Part shown: positions 49,141-62,055 of the stretch, one piece after another
Layout of the letters: the number at the start of each line of letters is the position of its first letter
Position numbering within the stretch: position 1 is the first letter of the stretch
Assembly (NCBI GenBank): GCA_037043455.1
Contig: JAWPHD010004352.1
Span: 1 to 64,000 of the forward strand
Length of the DNA: 64,000 bases
Origin: Cyrtodaria siliqua
Taxonomy: Eukaryota > Mollusca > Bivalvia > Adapedonta > Hiatellidae
Direction of reading: 5' to 3'
Position numbers and translations under genes: made by a program
The notes under the pieces: generated by a model
The model's database searches: none
The model's input: the letters and a program-made list of their open reading frames with translations, nothing else
Told to the model about the DNA's origin: nothing

Positions 49141-52100
49141 AAGATGGCGATCTTGTTTATTTTGTTTGCCTTTTGCAAAATTACTGGTATAAAATCAAAA
49201 CAACAAATATGAAAAGTTGATTTTTTATCAAACCACAATAAATATCACAAAGTAGATTACAGATCACAGATAGCTTACAATTAGAAGCAATGAAACAGAA
49301 ACATGGTAGATGTTAAATAAATTGAAATACTGAGTGTAAATAATATATGGGGAGTCACGAGTGAATGGGGAATAAAGATTTTTCAGCTTACGTATCATAA
49401 GTTTGCCATAAACTGATGAATATAGAACAAGTGAGCAGATCCTGCATTCATGCACTGTCCGGATTTTTATTATACATTTTATCTATCATAAATGTATTTA
49501 TGATAATAAATTTCTATCTATTCTATACAATAAAATACACGGAAATTTAAGAAATTAACAAATATATTTATTTAATTTGATTTTATTCTGGACAGTGTAA
49601 GAGTGTGATTTTGTTTTTAAAAATACATGTACCGTACAAGAATCGGTACTAACTGTACTCGATGCAGATCTACTTAAGCAGGGATATCAAAACAAAGTAA
49701 CTAAAAAAATAATTGAAAAACAGTCATTTGGTTTCCAAAAGGAAGATACAAAAAAATTCTATTTTAATTCACAGCAGGGCAAGATAAACGCGAGAAACAT
49801 CCATATAAATGAAAGTAAAGTCATTTCTATGCCAAGGTAATGAAATACAAACATGTTTAAAAAAATGCAAAAACAAACAATTTAAATAAAAAATAAACTA
49901 TAACAAACAAACGATATAAACAGAATACTGTAAGCGTGCATCATTAACAAAATTTCAATTTATCTTTAATTGGTTTATAATTATTACTACAATACTGTTG
50001 GCTTCTTTCAACAATTTAAATTGAGCTTTTCAATAAGCTAAATATATCTATTATTATAAATTAATAATACTGTTTTACCTTCACATATTATAACAATTTG
50101 AGCAATACCCTTCAACACGATAAATCTCAGTGTACATATATCGTCAAACCTGTTTTAGGAGACCACCCAATGGATAGACAAATGAAGACCTTTTAATATG
50201 TGGTCTCTTAATACACATGACCTCTTTATAAAAGCTTTCTGAAATTCTTAGAGAATTAACATTACCAGTAAAGAGTTATTCAGGTGGCATCTAATTAAAG
50301 CATCCTCTATACAAATGGAATCTTAATTCAGATGTCGTATTCAAAGGCGTGACTTAATTCAGGTGACATCTAAATAGAGGCGACCTCTAAACTTAGGCGG
50401 CCTCCTAATTCAGGTGGAGTTTTATTACAGACAACCTATTAATACTGTTGAACTCTTAAAATGAGTGGTCTCTTAATACGGGTCAGCGCTAAGATTTATT
50501 TTATTGTTTGTTTGTTTATTTTTATGGTGTTTTACGTCATTTTCAACACCTATAAGGTTATATATGACCGTCGATTTGTTTGTGGTGGAGGCAGATCACC
50601 CACTTTTCCTGGATAGAACCAGTACTGTACACCTCCTGCCTTCTGTAAGAATCGACACTTCCTCACTTACAAGTCACGCTCCCAGTGGGATCTAACCTGC
50701 AGCGGTGAGAGGCTAAGGTTTACTATGCAATGTCGTTAACCGTTCGGCAACGGAGACGCAAAAGATTTATTTTATAAATATATTTTCTTGTCCATGTATC
50801 TGAAAGTGGGATCCACTCCTAAGACTAGGGATAAACTAGCTTCAGGCTGTTACTGATAAACCACTACTGAACTAATGCTCAAACTGAGCTGCTATTTAAC
50901 CCCTAGTCATATGACTGAATATATATATCAGGTATTATTTAACAACTGAGACACAAATCGAGGATTCAATGCAAAACTGCTTTATCTTCTTCTTCATGTA
51001 CCTGTAGGTAAAACAGTGTTGCGTTAGTCCCTCGAAATGTATATAATAAGACAGGATTTATAGTGTATACAACAATAATGACTTATAATACTGACAAAGC
51101 CTATATCACAGTGTGAGAGGTTACATATTGCACGTGAAAAAATGACAAACACTAGCTCTGGTAAATTTCTCAGCAATGATTCAGTTTAGTTGAACATTAT
51201 CAACTTATAACTAGACAATATTTGAGTAAATATTTATATGGATAGACTTTTTTGTCTGTTTATATAACTTTAATAAAGTCTGAAAATATATAGCTGTTCG
51301 AGCAAGTAATGTTTGTGCCGTTTTAATTTACAATAATCAATTTGCTTACAATGTAACTTATTTGTGCCAAACTCTCCACACACAGAGAAGCTTCAAGGAA
51401 CTGAAGGCGATCTTGATACCAATCCAAATCCAAATGCAGTACGGGAAGTATCGTATAACTTTTAATTATTGTTTGTGAAAACGTTTGGTCTGACAGACAC
51501 AACTCTGTGAGTTTTTAATTTGAATGAAGTTTCATGTTGTTTAATTTGTATTTTGATTGACATCCATAAAATCTCCCAGTCTTTGAATACAGGCACTGCC
51601 CACAGTATGGCCCTCATTTCAATTTGTTCAACCTGAATTTACCAAAGCTTGAGGTGCAGCACATCAAACGTTAAGGTGGATCCCAGCACAACAATGGGAG
51701 GTAACTCTTAATCTAAAATCCTACAAAATAGTGTTACATGCAGACGACAAACATCCAGGCTAATTTCATTTAGAGTTACCCCACTTTATAGTATTGGTAA
51801 CTTCCTTAAACTATACACTACTATTTTACATATTTACAATGAAAATCAAAATTATATAGTCATGTAGAAATGGCATTACCTGTTACAGTAAGTCTTTTAA
51901 ACAATTAGTTCTTAATACTAAATGTTTTTCATTCTCAACCAAATTTTTTAAAATAATTCAACAATTCTACCTATTAAATGGATACACACAAATTAAAACA
52001 CTTTGTTAATACTTCACTCAAGTTTAGATGTTTTTCCTCCATCTTTTTAACAACAATAAACTCACAATCAGTTTTTCCTCCATTGTGTTAACAACAATAA

Positions 52101-53200
52101 ACTCTCAAACAGGATAATACATATGTAACAAAACATAATCTGTAACAAAACATAATCTGGCAGGAAACTGTCTTAAACAATACAATCTTTATAACAAAAA
52201 ACTGAAATTTTATTTATAACTACTTGTACATGCATTAAGTAAAAATTCTACTGATAACCATGGTGTAAAGAAGAAATTCTATTTATAACCATGGTGGAAA
52301 CTAGAATTTGTATTTATAACTATTGGTTTAAAGTAAAAATTAAACTTAACTACCGTTAAAATGTGGATTTTCTATTTATAACTTCTAGTATAATGTAGAA
52401 ATTCTATTTATATCTACCATTATAAAGTAGAAATTCTATTTACAGCCACTAGTATAATGTAGAAATTCTATTTATAACTATATGTATAAAGTAGAAATTC
52501 TATTAATAACTACTAGTTTACCAGTGTACTCTATATATAGCATATAATTACCCTACATATGAATGCCCATATATGAATATGAAAAACTTAGATGTAATAC
52601 TGTATCTGATAATACTTTGAATATAAAAACATTGACATAAATACAATATAATAGTGCAGATGAAAGCTTAATTCTTATATAATGTTTTCTTTCTGGTCCA
52701 CCAAAGTTAGAATGACAGGCTGTAATAAACATCAAACAATGTCCATTCCAGCACGCACAAGTTCTCTGTTTCGTGGCTGATTTTAACCATTTTCTTTTCT
52801 TTCTTTTTTTTTTTGCCATTTTATATGATTTACAATAAATAATGTTCAAAACTTAAAAGCAAGTTTTGAAACTTTTCCTTAAATTTATATTGTTAAAACG
52901 ATAACTATCACTAACTAGATTGCTGAGGTTTTAACTGTCAATAATTTGTCATCCTTTTACCCTTATTTAAAATGTATAAACATTGCAAACCTTTACCAAC
53001 AAACAAATGTGTATAGTACATGCACTCACTTCATACTGTTTTAAATGAACCCACATCCAGTTGAAACCCAACAAGTGCCATAATCAGATTCTATCTACTT
53101 GTTTTGAGATCAATAGAAAACATAAAACCACATGGGATTGTGGTTTAATTTGATATTTATATAAATGCATATTCTGTGTAAATAACAAAACCTCACTTCC
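49141..53200. other. AT-rich intergenic region
   Basis: No gene recognised. Holds degenerate 'ggtgacctcttaat'-type tandem modules (50150-50490), a minus-strand family-A SINE (50515-50762) and repeated 'gtagaaattctatttataac' modules (about 52200-52510). Part may be 3'UTR of the minus-strand THEG gene. Confidence 0.5.
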
Positions 53201-53211
53201 CACCTATCTGC

Positions 53212-53600
53212 TATCTCAACTCTTTGTGGGCACTAGCTCCACTCTTTGTAGGTGCTATCTCCACTATTTGTGGGCACAAACTCCACTCTTTGTGGGCACT
53301 AGCTCCACTCTTTGTGGGTGCTATCTCCACTCCCTGTGGGCGCTAGCTCCACTCTTTGTGGGCACTAGCTCCACTCTTTGTGGGCACTAGCTCCACTCTT
53401 TGTGGACGCTAGCTCCACTCTTTGTGGGCACTAGCTCCACTCTTTGTGGATGCTAGCTCCACTCTTTGTGGGCACTAGCTCCACTCTTTGTGGACGCTAG
53501 CTCCACTCTTTGTGGGCACTAGCTCCACTCATTGTGGGCACTAGCTCCACTCCACTCATTGTGGGCACTAGCTCCACTCATTGTGGGTGCTATTTCTCAC
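53212..53600 (+). repeat. ~22-bp minisatellite
   Basis: About 17 copies of ctccactctttgtgggcact with variants (tggacgc, tggatgc, attgtggg). Confidence 0.92.
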
Positions 53601-54213
53601 TCTTCAGCTACCTCCATTTGACTCATTGTGGGATTTTATTTAATTGCCTCCTATGCAATCACGTTTTGACCTATTTATTATGCATATCAGTCCTGGGTTG
53701 GTTTTTGGACAAACTTTGAAATCATCATGAATTTTATGCAAATACACATTACCCTTATTATGCATGTATCAGTCCTATCGGCGAGTTCTTGTTTAATACG
53801 TTTATTTCAAGATACATGTATTTGTTTAATTTTTATAATGAAAAACAAAAAACATTATCATTTCCAAACATAATTATGGCCAAAATAATATTTCCTCAGA
53901 GCAGACCGTTTACTAAAGTCTATTTATATAAAAGACACAGTAACAGAGAGAATCAAAATCAAAATATTGTGAGCCTGTGAGGTGTTTTATGAAACTGAGT
54001 TTAACGCAAACTTTAACTTTTTCAAATGCACTATCATACAGACTCCTGTGACACATACAAAAGCTTTTTTCGATAATAAAATCCATCGAAAAGCAGAGTA
54101 AAAAACATCTTTAAAAGAAGTAATAATCATTATATCTTCTTTTAACACTGCCTCAACCTTAGTTTTAATGAATGCAAAAAGAGTTGTATAATGTCATTAT
54201 AATCAAAACTGAA

Positions 54214-54540
54214 ATAAAAGGGACTGGAGGCGATGTGGAAAAACTGTGGCCGTCCAAACAGAAATAAAACCATCATACTGCGCTCCAGTGTCATACAAAA
54301 CATACAAGTGCACTAAATTTTAAGACTTGTGTTCTGTCTGGTTTGTTGTTTATTATTATAATAAAGTGTTTAGTCTGGAAAACTGGATGACTCGGACAGA
54401 TTTTTTGGTAAAAATCTTATTTCCTATATAATTAAAGGGGCTATACGGCTTTGTCAAGGGTACTTGTTTGAAGTATATTTTTATTGGATTATAACACTTG
54501 GTCATAAAATAACATCCAAATTGTGTTCAGTCCCTTTAAC
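54214..54540. mobile_element. miniature element with aaagggact ends
   Basis: taaaagggactggaggcgatg left, gttcagtccctttaaca right. A related left end is at 45349-45380. The remainder from 53601 to 55136 is AT-rich with no gene recognised; ATTAAA on the minus strand near 55030 could serve the distal THEG exon. Confidence 0.6.
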
Positions 54541-55136
54541 ATCTTTCTTTTTTATCATGTTTCCCTTTAAAGTTACCCCATACAAATATCAATGAAAATG
54601 TTAAAACATCTGCGTCATACAAACATGCAAAATCGTGCCATCAGTCTATCAATGTAAAATTAACTTCAGTAACTACAAAAAACATCATAATACTGTAAAC
54701 GTGTGTAAAATGTGTACGTGTGTGAACAGGTAATAAATTGATAACAAACTTTAACAACATTTACAACTTTTTTAAGTATCTCCATTAATGAAATATATAA
54801 AAAATAATTCAGCGGAAAAAAACAGACATAATTGTACCATTTCTAATTATTTAATACTTCAGCTGATTTTTCTGCACATGTTGCAATATTCTCTACCAAT
54901 ACTGTTTAAAATTTCAGATTTTTGAATTTATAAAGAAGCTCTCAAAGTACTATTTGACTTTATTCTACTTATTGGAAAATTAAATTGAACTGAATTGGTG
55001 GACAAAAGCATGATAATTGCATTGCCTTTAATTTTACTGATAACTTCACAACAAAATGAAAATGAAACGGAATTTCTTTTTAAAAAATAGTGACCAAAAA
55101 AGCAATCTGAAAAGAGTTGAGAAATATTTACATTAT

Positions 55137-55686
55137 TTAATTAACTTTCTTCGTTCTAATTTTTCTTGGCAGTGGTGCACACAACTCCTCCACCCTGGGG
55201 GTACATCGCGCCCTCTTTGCAGATTGCGACACTTTATACGGGTCAAAATCATCATTAATCATTGTCCGACTTCTGGGTCGTGATAACTGCTGTAATCGTA
55301 AAGTGGCGATTGCATTAAGGGCAGAATTTGACACATCCCACTGTATCGGGCGTTCATCTTTAAACTGTCTGTGGTACGATTTAGACCCGGCAAGGGTTTC
55401 AACCCTTTCAGAGCTGGTCGCCTTCATGGCTGCGGGATTGACATGGTGATACTGGCCCCACTCCGTCTCGTACACTCCAAACTTGTCTTGGCGACTTCTA
55501 GGTTGTGCGAGTTGTTCCAATCGTTGGGTTGGCTGCGCTTTCAAGGCAGTATCACTAACCTCTATGTAAGGTGACCGCTCCATCTTATGATCAAGGTGGA
55601 TGGTCTTATGGCGACTAAGTGACATGATACGCTCTGTCGACGGTGCATTTTGTGCACTTTCCAACACTGGCCATATGGGAGTGGGT
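55137..55686 (-). CDS. THEG: THEG-repeat protein, terminal exon (distal of two)
   Basis: Acceptor ctttttcag before 55686; stop at 55139-55137. After one base that completes a split codon it encodes 182 residues with five THEG-type repeats: AQNAPSTERIMSLSRHK, ALKAQPTQRLEQLAQPR, AMKATSSERVETLAGSK, ALNAIATLRLQQLSRPR, AKRARCTPRVEELCAPL, ending PLPRKIRTKKVN. THEG proteins (SPMAP2 and SPMAP2L in mammals) are associated with sperm flagellar microtubules. The exon is homologous throughout to the exon at 57975-58581 and enters in the same phase. No separate upstream exon was seen between 55687 and 57974. It could be an alternative last exon of one gene, or the remnant or 3' end of a tandem copy. Confidence 0.82.
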
Positions 55687-57754
55687 CTGAAAAAGTGTGT
55701 AAAAAATATGTCAGTGCAGTGCCTTCTATTCTATCAATAACAAAAAAACGTCCATAGAAACATATAAAATATTCTAAACTACATGACAGTCTAACTAATG
55801 TGTTTCTTATATCAGGTAAAAGCTATCTGGAAAATAAATGTCAGTGCAAAGGTAGCAATACCGTAACGCATCTAATATGGAACAAATAACTAAATTATGA
55901 AAAACTATATAGTGCGATTGGTGCCTCCTAGAAATGTATGCATAGGACAGTCTAAATCTGAAACTGTAAAGAATCCTAGGTTAGGTGTGGTCACACAATC
56001 ATTCTGTTCAATATTATTTTAAAGGGACATTGGCCAAGTTGTTAGAGTCCCTGACTTAAAATCACTACAACCTCCCACTGTGGGTTCGAGCCCTCGTGGG
56101 ACCAGGAATCTTTATGTGAGTTATCTACCCAGTTGGCTTGCAGAACGTCGGTGTTTCTACCCAGGCAGCTACCCATGCACGAACATTGGAAGCCGTTGGT
56201 GGGATTATAAAATCCAGTCCAATTACTGTCCAATTCAAGTTAAAGGGACACAGGGAATTTTTTACAACTTGAATTGTTTTTCTACAAAAGTTGCATAAAA
56301 ATAAAAGCAGTTTTTGTTACAGTTAATTTTATTATTTGCAAGCAGGTTTAAATCTTTTTAATAAATCGGGGTACTCATTTTAATTCTAAATAAATAAAAC
56401 AATATTGTCATGCGACCCTTTAACATCATCTGTGATCTAAACCTGTACCTATACAATCCTTAGGTCTCTTTTCATGGAATTCTCCCAACAGGAGGAAATG
56501 AAATCGTTTTTATGTTCCGTTAACACATCATATAAGTTATAATGGGAAAGTAACGTCAGAAAGAGCCCGGATGAAGTATAAAGTATCCCATCAGACACGC
56601 CTGCGTCATGGAGCGAACCCACATGGAAGAAGTTTGTAGATCTAAAGCCCAATGCCTCTTTGACTGAGTCACCGAGGCATTCATCTAATTTTCCATGAGG
56701 CCCTCTTATATAACTAGGTAAAGAGTGACTGCCTAACTCAGTGTTGTACTTGTGCTGAGTGAGTAGAATTAATGACTACTGGGCGGCCATCTTTGAAAAA
56801 AATATCCAAAATGGCCAAGTGAAATTTTCAACCAAATGCATACTTTAGCCATGATCAATGTAAACCATGTGGTATATGACAGTAATTCAACATTATTTAC
56901 GTCAACATAGTATCAGAAAGAATACTTATATGACAGAAATTGTGCCCTTTATATTCGAAAAGTTTGGTACAATCTTACTCAAAGTTGCTTTGTTTTTTAT
57001 GTGAAGTAAATTGGTCCACAGAATAGTCCATTTATCCAGTGATGGCAGACGAGACATCATTTCTGAATAAAATATACAATTTTATCACATAATTACTTTT
57101 TCACATGACCATACCCCATCCATTTTGGATCTTTTTTATTATGACGGCAATAGAGTTAAAACAGTTTCACATTCAACTCTCGATGTGCAAAGTGAATATA
57201 TTATGTAGTTGTGCAAAGTGCATATGTGTAGTAGTGTAAAGTGCATATCTGTAAAAGTGCAAAGTGAATATGACTGTCATAGTGTAAAGTGAATATGTGT
57301 CATAGTGTAAAGTGAATATGGTATTAATGCAAAGTGAATATGTGAGGTAGTACAAAAAGAATATGTGTATGCATGTAAAGTGAATATGTGTAGCAGTACA
57401 AAATGCATATGTGTAGCACTTCAATGTGCAAAGTGAATATGTGTAGTCCTACAAAGTGAGAATGTATTCTAGTGAAACATGAATATGTGGTCGTGCAAAA
57501 TAAATTATGTGTAAAAGTTCAAAGTGAATTTTTTAAATAATGAGAACTTTTTTTGAGAAGTGATTATGTGCAAGGTGAATTTGTGTCATAAGGCAAGGTG
57601 AATAGTATGCTGTGTAAAATGAATGTATCTGCATAGTGAGAACTGTACTTGCAACAGTGCAAAGTTACTTGCAACAGTGCAAAGTATTTTTGGTTTTATG
57701 GCAACGTGAGGGTTTACAAATGAGGTAATTTCTAAAAATGAATATGGTGAATAT
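55687..57754. other. spacer between the two THEG terminal exons
   Basis: Contains a family-B SINE (56035-56225) bordered by aaagggac motifs (56021, 56241), a tRNA-like repeat (56440-56700), and a degenerate ~24-bp tandem repeat of gtgcaaagtgaatatgtgta (57180-57530). No second copy of the 67-bp THEG exon was found here. Confidence 0.6.
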
Positions 57755-57962
57755 ATTTCGACAATTAAACATGTTTAAAAACATTGTTTACAGGAAAATG
57801 CGATAACCTGTTTAAAATTACCTATTAAATGTGTTAATTTTACAATATACAAACTTTTTAAGCCGAAATTAAGGTTTTATTTCATACCCCAGCCAACCCC
57901 GTTTTCGCTTCTTGGAGAAGGGGTTGGATGGGGTATGAAAGTTAATACTCGGACCACGTAAT
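57755..57962 (+). repeat. left arm of ~200-bp inverted repeat enclosing the proximal THEG exons
   Basis: The stretch from atatttcgacaat to the ggaccacgtaatg region is matched in reverse complement at 61024-61228 at roughly 90% identity by eye. Shared parts include atgcgataacctgttt, attacctattaaatgt and cagccaaccccgtttt. It also has internal partial dyad symmetry (cccagccaacccc against ggggttggatgggg). Confidence 0.85.
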
Positions 57963-57974
57963 GTTTACGTAATG

Positions 57975-58581
57975 CTACAACTTCGGTAATTTGATTGATT
58001 GTTTTGTGGAACTACTTTCAATTATTTGTTTAGCTTTCAATTTTCGTGGCAAAGGAGAGCATAATTCCTTTATTCTTTTTGAGCACTTGGCCTTAAGCGC
58101 CGACTGCAACACGACGTATGGGTCATAGTGTTCCCTGTATAAATATCGACTTTTCGGCCGAGAAATCTCGGTTATTCTTGGCGACAGGTAAGCTTTGAGA
58201 GCTCGGGCTTTCACCTTGTATGGGTCTGGTATCTTGAGGGGGTTCAGCACCTCCAGTCGTTTTGATCGTGGCTTTGACAAATCGTGAAACCTCGATGTTA
58301 CTGGCAATGTTAACGCTCGCTCCATTATTTCAGGTAACTTTGTATCATTGGCGTAAAAGTTATCGAGTCTGGCTTCCTCTTGTGCTTGAGTGTAACGAGG
58401 TTGAGCTAGTACCTCAAGACTGGACGTGAGTCTCGCCTTCAGTGCGAGAGGGTTGATGGGAATTAGCAAAGGACGATCAAACTGGTATTGAGGTGAGAGC
58501 AGATTGGGGAGACTCAACCATTTGATTCTGTCCGTGGTGGGAGCCTCCAGTGCATGTGTGCTTACAGCAACTGGAGATGGT
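57975..58581 (-). CDS. THEG: THEG-repeat protein, terminal exon (proximal of two)
   Basis: Acceptor catgtttcag before 58581; stop at 57977-57975. After the split codon AG|A it encodes 201 residues with THEG repeats ALEAPTTDRIKWLSLPN, ALKARLTSSLEVLAQPR, ALTLPVTSRFHDLSKPR, ALKAYLSPRITEISRPK and ALKAKCSKRIKELCSPL, then PLPRKLKAKQIIESSSTKQS. The upstream exon at 60386-60320 ends in the matching phase. A candidate AATAAA on the minus strand at 57881-57876 lies about 95 bases after the stop, inside an inverted-repeat arm that begins about 13 bases beyond the stop codon. The predicted role is an axonemal or microtubule-inner protein of the sperm tail, known from the family only. Confidence 0.85.
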
Positions 58582-58604
58582 CTGAAACATGGTGGATGAG
58601 CATC

Positions 58605-58830
58605 ATATCATGATATTTGCATGACACATTTGAAAGACATTTGTATGAAATAAGTATGACATTTGCATGACATGTGTGAAAGACATGTATATGACATATA
58701 TGGATAACATATTTGCATGTCAGGTTTAAAAGACATGTGCATGACATATATGTATGATATATTTACATGACATGTTTGAAAGACATTTGTATGACATATA
58801 AGTATGACATATTTGCATAGCATTTTTACA
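58605..58830 (+). repeat. ~46-50-bp tandem repeat in the THEG intron
   Basis: Four copies of atttgcatgacatgtttgaaagacatNtgNatgac with variation, starting 30 bp upstream (minus sense) of the proximal terminal exon's acceptor. Confidence 0.8.
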
Positions 58831-59239
58831 ACCTGTGTGTATTATGACATGTATGTAATAACATGGCATGAACCAACAACATACCGTTATATGACGTAGC
58901 ACACAAAATACAAAACTCATTTTGACATATATAATTATATAGATATAAATTATTTGCATGAAATCATTCTATGAGAAGCTGAATGGTAAAACATTTTGTC
59001 ATCTAAATTCGGACATGCCTTTGTGATTTCTCTGTACTACCACAGACCTATTAATAAACAGATAGGAAACTTACTATCTTAACCAATGAAGTAACCAAAA
59101 TATCACGTGGCACCTTAACTTTTCCTTCTATCTTCTCTCTCAATTATTCACCGATTTTGATGAGAATACATCCAAAAGATTCATAGTGAATAGCAAAATT
59201 GTATTATAATAATTTATGTTTATTTTCAAAATCAAAAAT

Positions 59240-59625
59240 CGTTTGGTTATGGGGCAAAGAATAGGGCCACTGCAGATCCCTTTTGAGGGGTAGGCAGAGG
59301 GGTAGAATCCCCCCAAATTCATGTTCATTTTATCATTTTTTGTTCATGTTCATTAAAGGTCTTCATCATGATCCCTGCATTGTTTCAGGTGCTATCTCGC
59401 TCGCATCAAAAGGGCAGTGGCAGAAAAACAATAACGTGGCTCCAGCGTAAATGGAGTTTCTACGATAGAATTTGCAGCAACTCTGCAGTTCAGGGTGAGA
59501 AGGTTCTAGGCCCATTTTTCATATTTTATCTCGATGTACATGGAAGATGAGCCTGGCATGTTTATGCCTGTTAGGCGCCATATAACCTTTTCATGTGTTG
59601 GTGCGCATTAAAACCCCAATTCAAA
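59240..59625 (+). repeat. cccaattcaattc-type dispersed repeat in the THEG intron
   Basis: ggggcaaagaatagggccac ... gtgttggtgcgcattaaaaccccaattc. Fullest copy of this family together with 39000-39400. Confidence 0.85.
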
Positions 59626-59899
59626 AAAAACAAAAACTCATAATTCACCATTATTTTAAAAATTATACTTTTAATCAGCAAATACACATTGTTATATGAA
59701 CATTTGGCTAGAGTTTTGATAAATGGTTTTCTAGTGCAATTTTGCCGTTATTTGGAGGGTTAGTTTCTTTAATTCACCGCCCCAAACAATTCACTTCTGT
59801 TTTTATTTGGGTTTTTTTCTGAACTTTAAGTCTAGATTAAAATTCTGAATCAGGATTCAGTATAGATGCAAATTTACTACAGGACTCGTAAATAGAGAA

Positions 59900-60235
59900 T
59901 ACCGTATTGTTTCTAATTGGCGCCCCCAGGGGCGTGACATTTTCTGAAAGTGGGGGGGCTTATTAGAGCGCTTTTCGTAAGCCAGTACACATTTTAATTT
60001 CCTTATATAATACTAAAAAATGTTGTGTTACTGAAATATGGAATTAAATACATAGGTTTGTGTATACTGCTTCTTGGATTTTAACCACTTTTACACCTCA
60101 AGGTAAGATTACATTTTTTTTAAAGTTAAGGGGTTGGGGGGTGAGGGGGGGTATTTTTTTAAAAGTTAAGGGGGGGGGGGGGGGGGGGGAGGGCGCTAAT
60201 AAGAGGCGGAGCGCTAATTAGAAACAATACGCTAT
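59900..60235. repeat. foldback with homopolymer G
   Basis: accgtattgtttctaattggcgcccc at the left and gcgctaattagaaacaatacgct at the right are inverted ends; the interior has a G run at 60171-60189. It lies 85 bp from the 67-bp THEG exon. Confidence 0.75.
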
Positions 60236-60319
60236 ACAAATAAATAATAGCAGTATGAAAATCTGTTCTTTTCTGGAAAAAAAAATCGTAACGTAATGTG
60301 TACAGGAAAAACTACCCAC

Positions 60320-60386
60320 CTGTCTCCCTTCCATGAGCGATGTGGAGGTCTGTGTTGGGCTAAATCGTGAACACGTGCGGTGGCAA
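60320..60386 (-). CDS. THEG: THEG-repeat protein, internal 67-bp exon
   Basis: Acceptor gtgtttcag before 60386 and donor gtgggt at 60319. It reads ATARVHDLAQHRPPHRSWKG between split codons (2 bases in, 2 bases out). This is a THEG repeat (A-x-x-R-V-x-x-L-A), which supports the exon although it is short. It splices in phase to both 58581 and 55686. An exon ending with one base of a split codon must lie upstream; none was recognised up to 64000. Confidence 0.75.
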
Positions 60387-60530
60387 CTGAAACACACATA
60401 TACAATATGTTTATTACATGCAACAAGCAGAAACGTTGTAACATCAGACAATAATAATGACCATAAATGATGGAAGAGCTGGCAGGGCACTTTACTTCCC
60501 ATTTTGCACATTTTATGCACGTGGACACTT

Positions 60531-60685
60531 ATTATGAATGTGGACTGAAGTTATGAATATGATGTGGACACATGTTCTGCACGTGAATACATGTTATCCA
60601 TATGATGTGGACACATCTTATGCAAATGACATGGATACATGGATAAATGTGATGAAACGTGATGTGGACACATGTTATGCACAAG
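60531..60685 (+). repeat. degenerate gatgtggacacatgttatgc repeat
   Basis: About five imperfect copies of 25-40 bp. It lies upstream (minus sense) of the 67-bp exon. Confidence 0.65.
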
Positions 60686-61023
60686 GAAAAGCTATCTCGA
60701 AGAAGAATGAGATAAGATGAACCTTCACTGCAACAGAAAGTGGCCGGCTAGATACAATGATGTATTATACCATACCCTTCTTTCTTAACATTTAATCTTT
60801 AAAATAATTCGACATTTAGGTAGATATGAAACAAAAGAGTGATAATTATATAAACCTATGCATTTAAGAAATACTTTTTGGGGGCAGATTTTTACTACCG
60901 GGTAACATCAAGCGTAAAATAGTGAAAGGAATGGTCATGATTACAGCATTTTTCAAGTCCGACTCCTTATATATGGAAGAACTGAGAGATACGATCAGTG
61001 ATTTTTTTCACAACTTTGGGAAT

Positions 61024-61228
61024 CATTACGCGGTCTGAGTATTACTTTCGTACCCCATCCAACCTCGTCTCCAAGAAGCAAAAACGGGGTTGGCTGGAGT
61101 ATGAAATAAAAAAATCATTTTGGCTTAAAAAGTTCGCATATTGTAAAATTAAAACATTTAATAGGTAATTTCAAACAGGTTATCGCATTCGCTCATTATT
61201 TATTTTATTGTCGAAATATCCGTTAGAA
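61024..61228 (-). repeat. right arm of ~200-bp inverted repeat
   Basis: Reverse-complement copy of 57755-57962. It lies in the intron upstream (minus sense) of the exon at 60386-60320. Arms are about 3.06 kb apart. It may simply be two insertions of one dispersed element. Confidence 0.85.
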
Positions 61229-61284
61229 ACTCCTGCTAATATAAGCTTTCCCATAGCTTTAATGGAATTAAGGCGGGACCACGT

Positions 61285-61625
61285 CATGTGGTACCAGTAC
61301 CGGTTGAATTGGGAAAAATAACGCCATTTTCACCAAATTTGAATTTTTTTCTACATTATAATTATGATATTATACAGGGCACATATTTAGCTCATACTGT
61401 CACTGAGCTAGACTGAGGCCCCCAAAATTAGGCACTGCTTCCCCTCTACAAAAAGTGTCTACTTTTCCTTATCTTTATTTAAAATTCACCTTTAAAATAT
61501 GTAAACAAAGAAATTAATTTTAGATTGGGAATTTTAACACTCCAATTGGGAAAAAAACATACTTTTTGCAATTGGGTACTGTATCTTTTATGGTACCACT
61601 TATATCAGGGAAAAAAACACTGATG
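61285..61625. mobile_element. foldback element related to 9690-10045
   Basis: gtggtaccagtaccggttgaattggg left; gggtactgtatcttttatggtaccac right. Confidence 0.6.
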
Positions 61626-61899
61626 CTATATAATTATGTCATCAATGATATATTAGTTCTGAACAAACAATTGTGAAATACGATTATTTTATATATATAT
61701 ATTTATCACATAACTTATGGTGTGGGAGTGGAATAACACCATTCTATATTTTCGCTATACCACTAGTTATATATAAGCCTAGTAAGCGCTGTCAAAAAAA
61801 TCGATAATGACTATGATCCAATTCCCATGGTTTATGTCAGTTTCGCGTGTTAAAGCAACAGGCAAAATGCTATAAAAGTCGATATGTGAGTTATGTGAT

Positions 61900-62055
61900 A
61901 AATAGAATCTAACATTCGTTCTCATTCATTATTGAATTTATTAAACTCGTTAGCAAAAATAATATAATACTCGACAAGAGCCTCGCATTATATCATTTTG
62001 CCAACTTGTTTAATAAATTCAATAATGAATGAGTTCTCATGTAAGATCCTCTATT
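61900..62055. mobile_element. foldback element with ~40-bp arms
   Basis: ctcattcattattgaatttattaaactcgttagcaaaa is inverted by ttttgccaacttgtttaataaattcaataatgaatgag. Confidence 0.9.
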
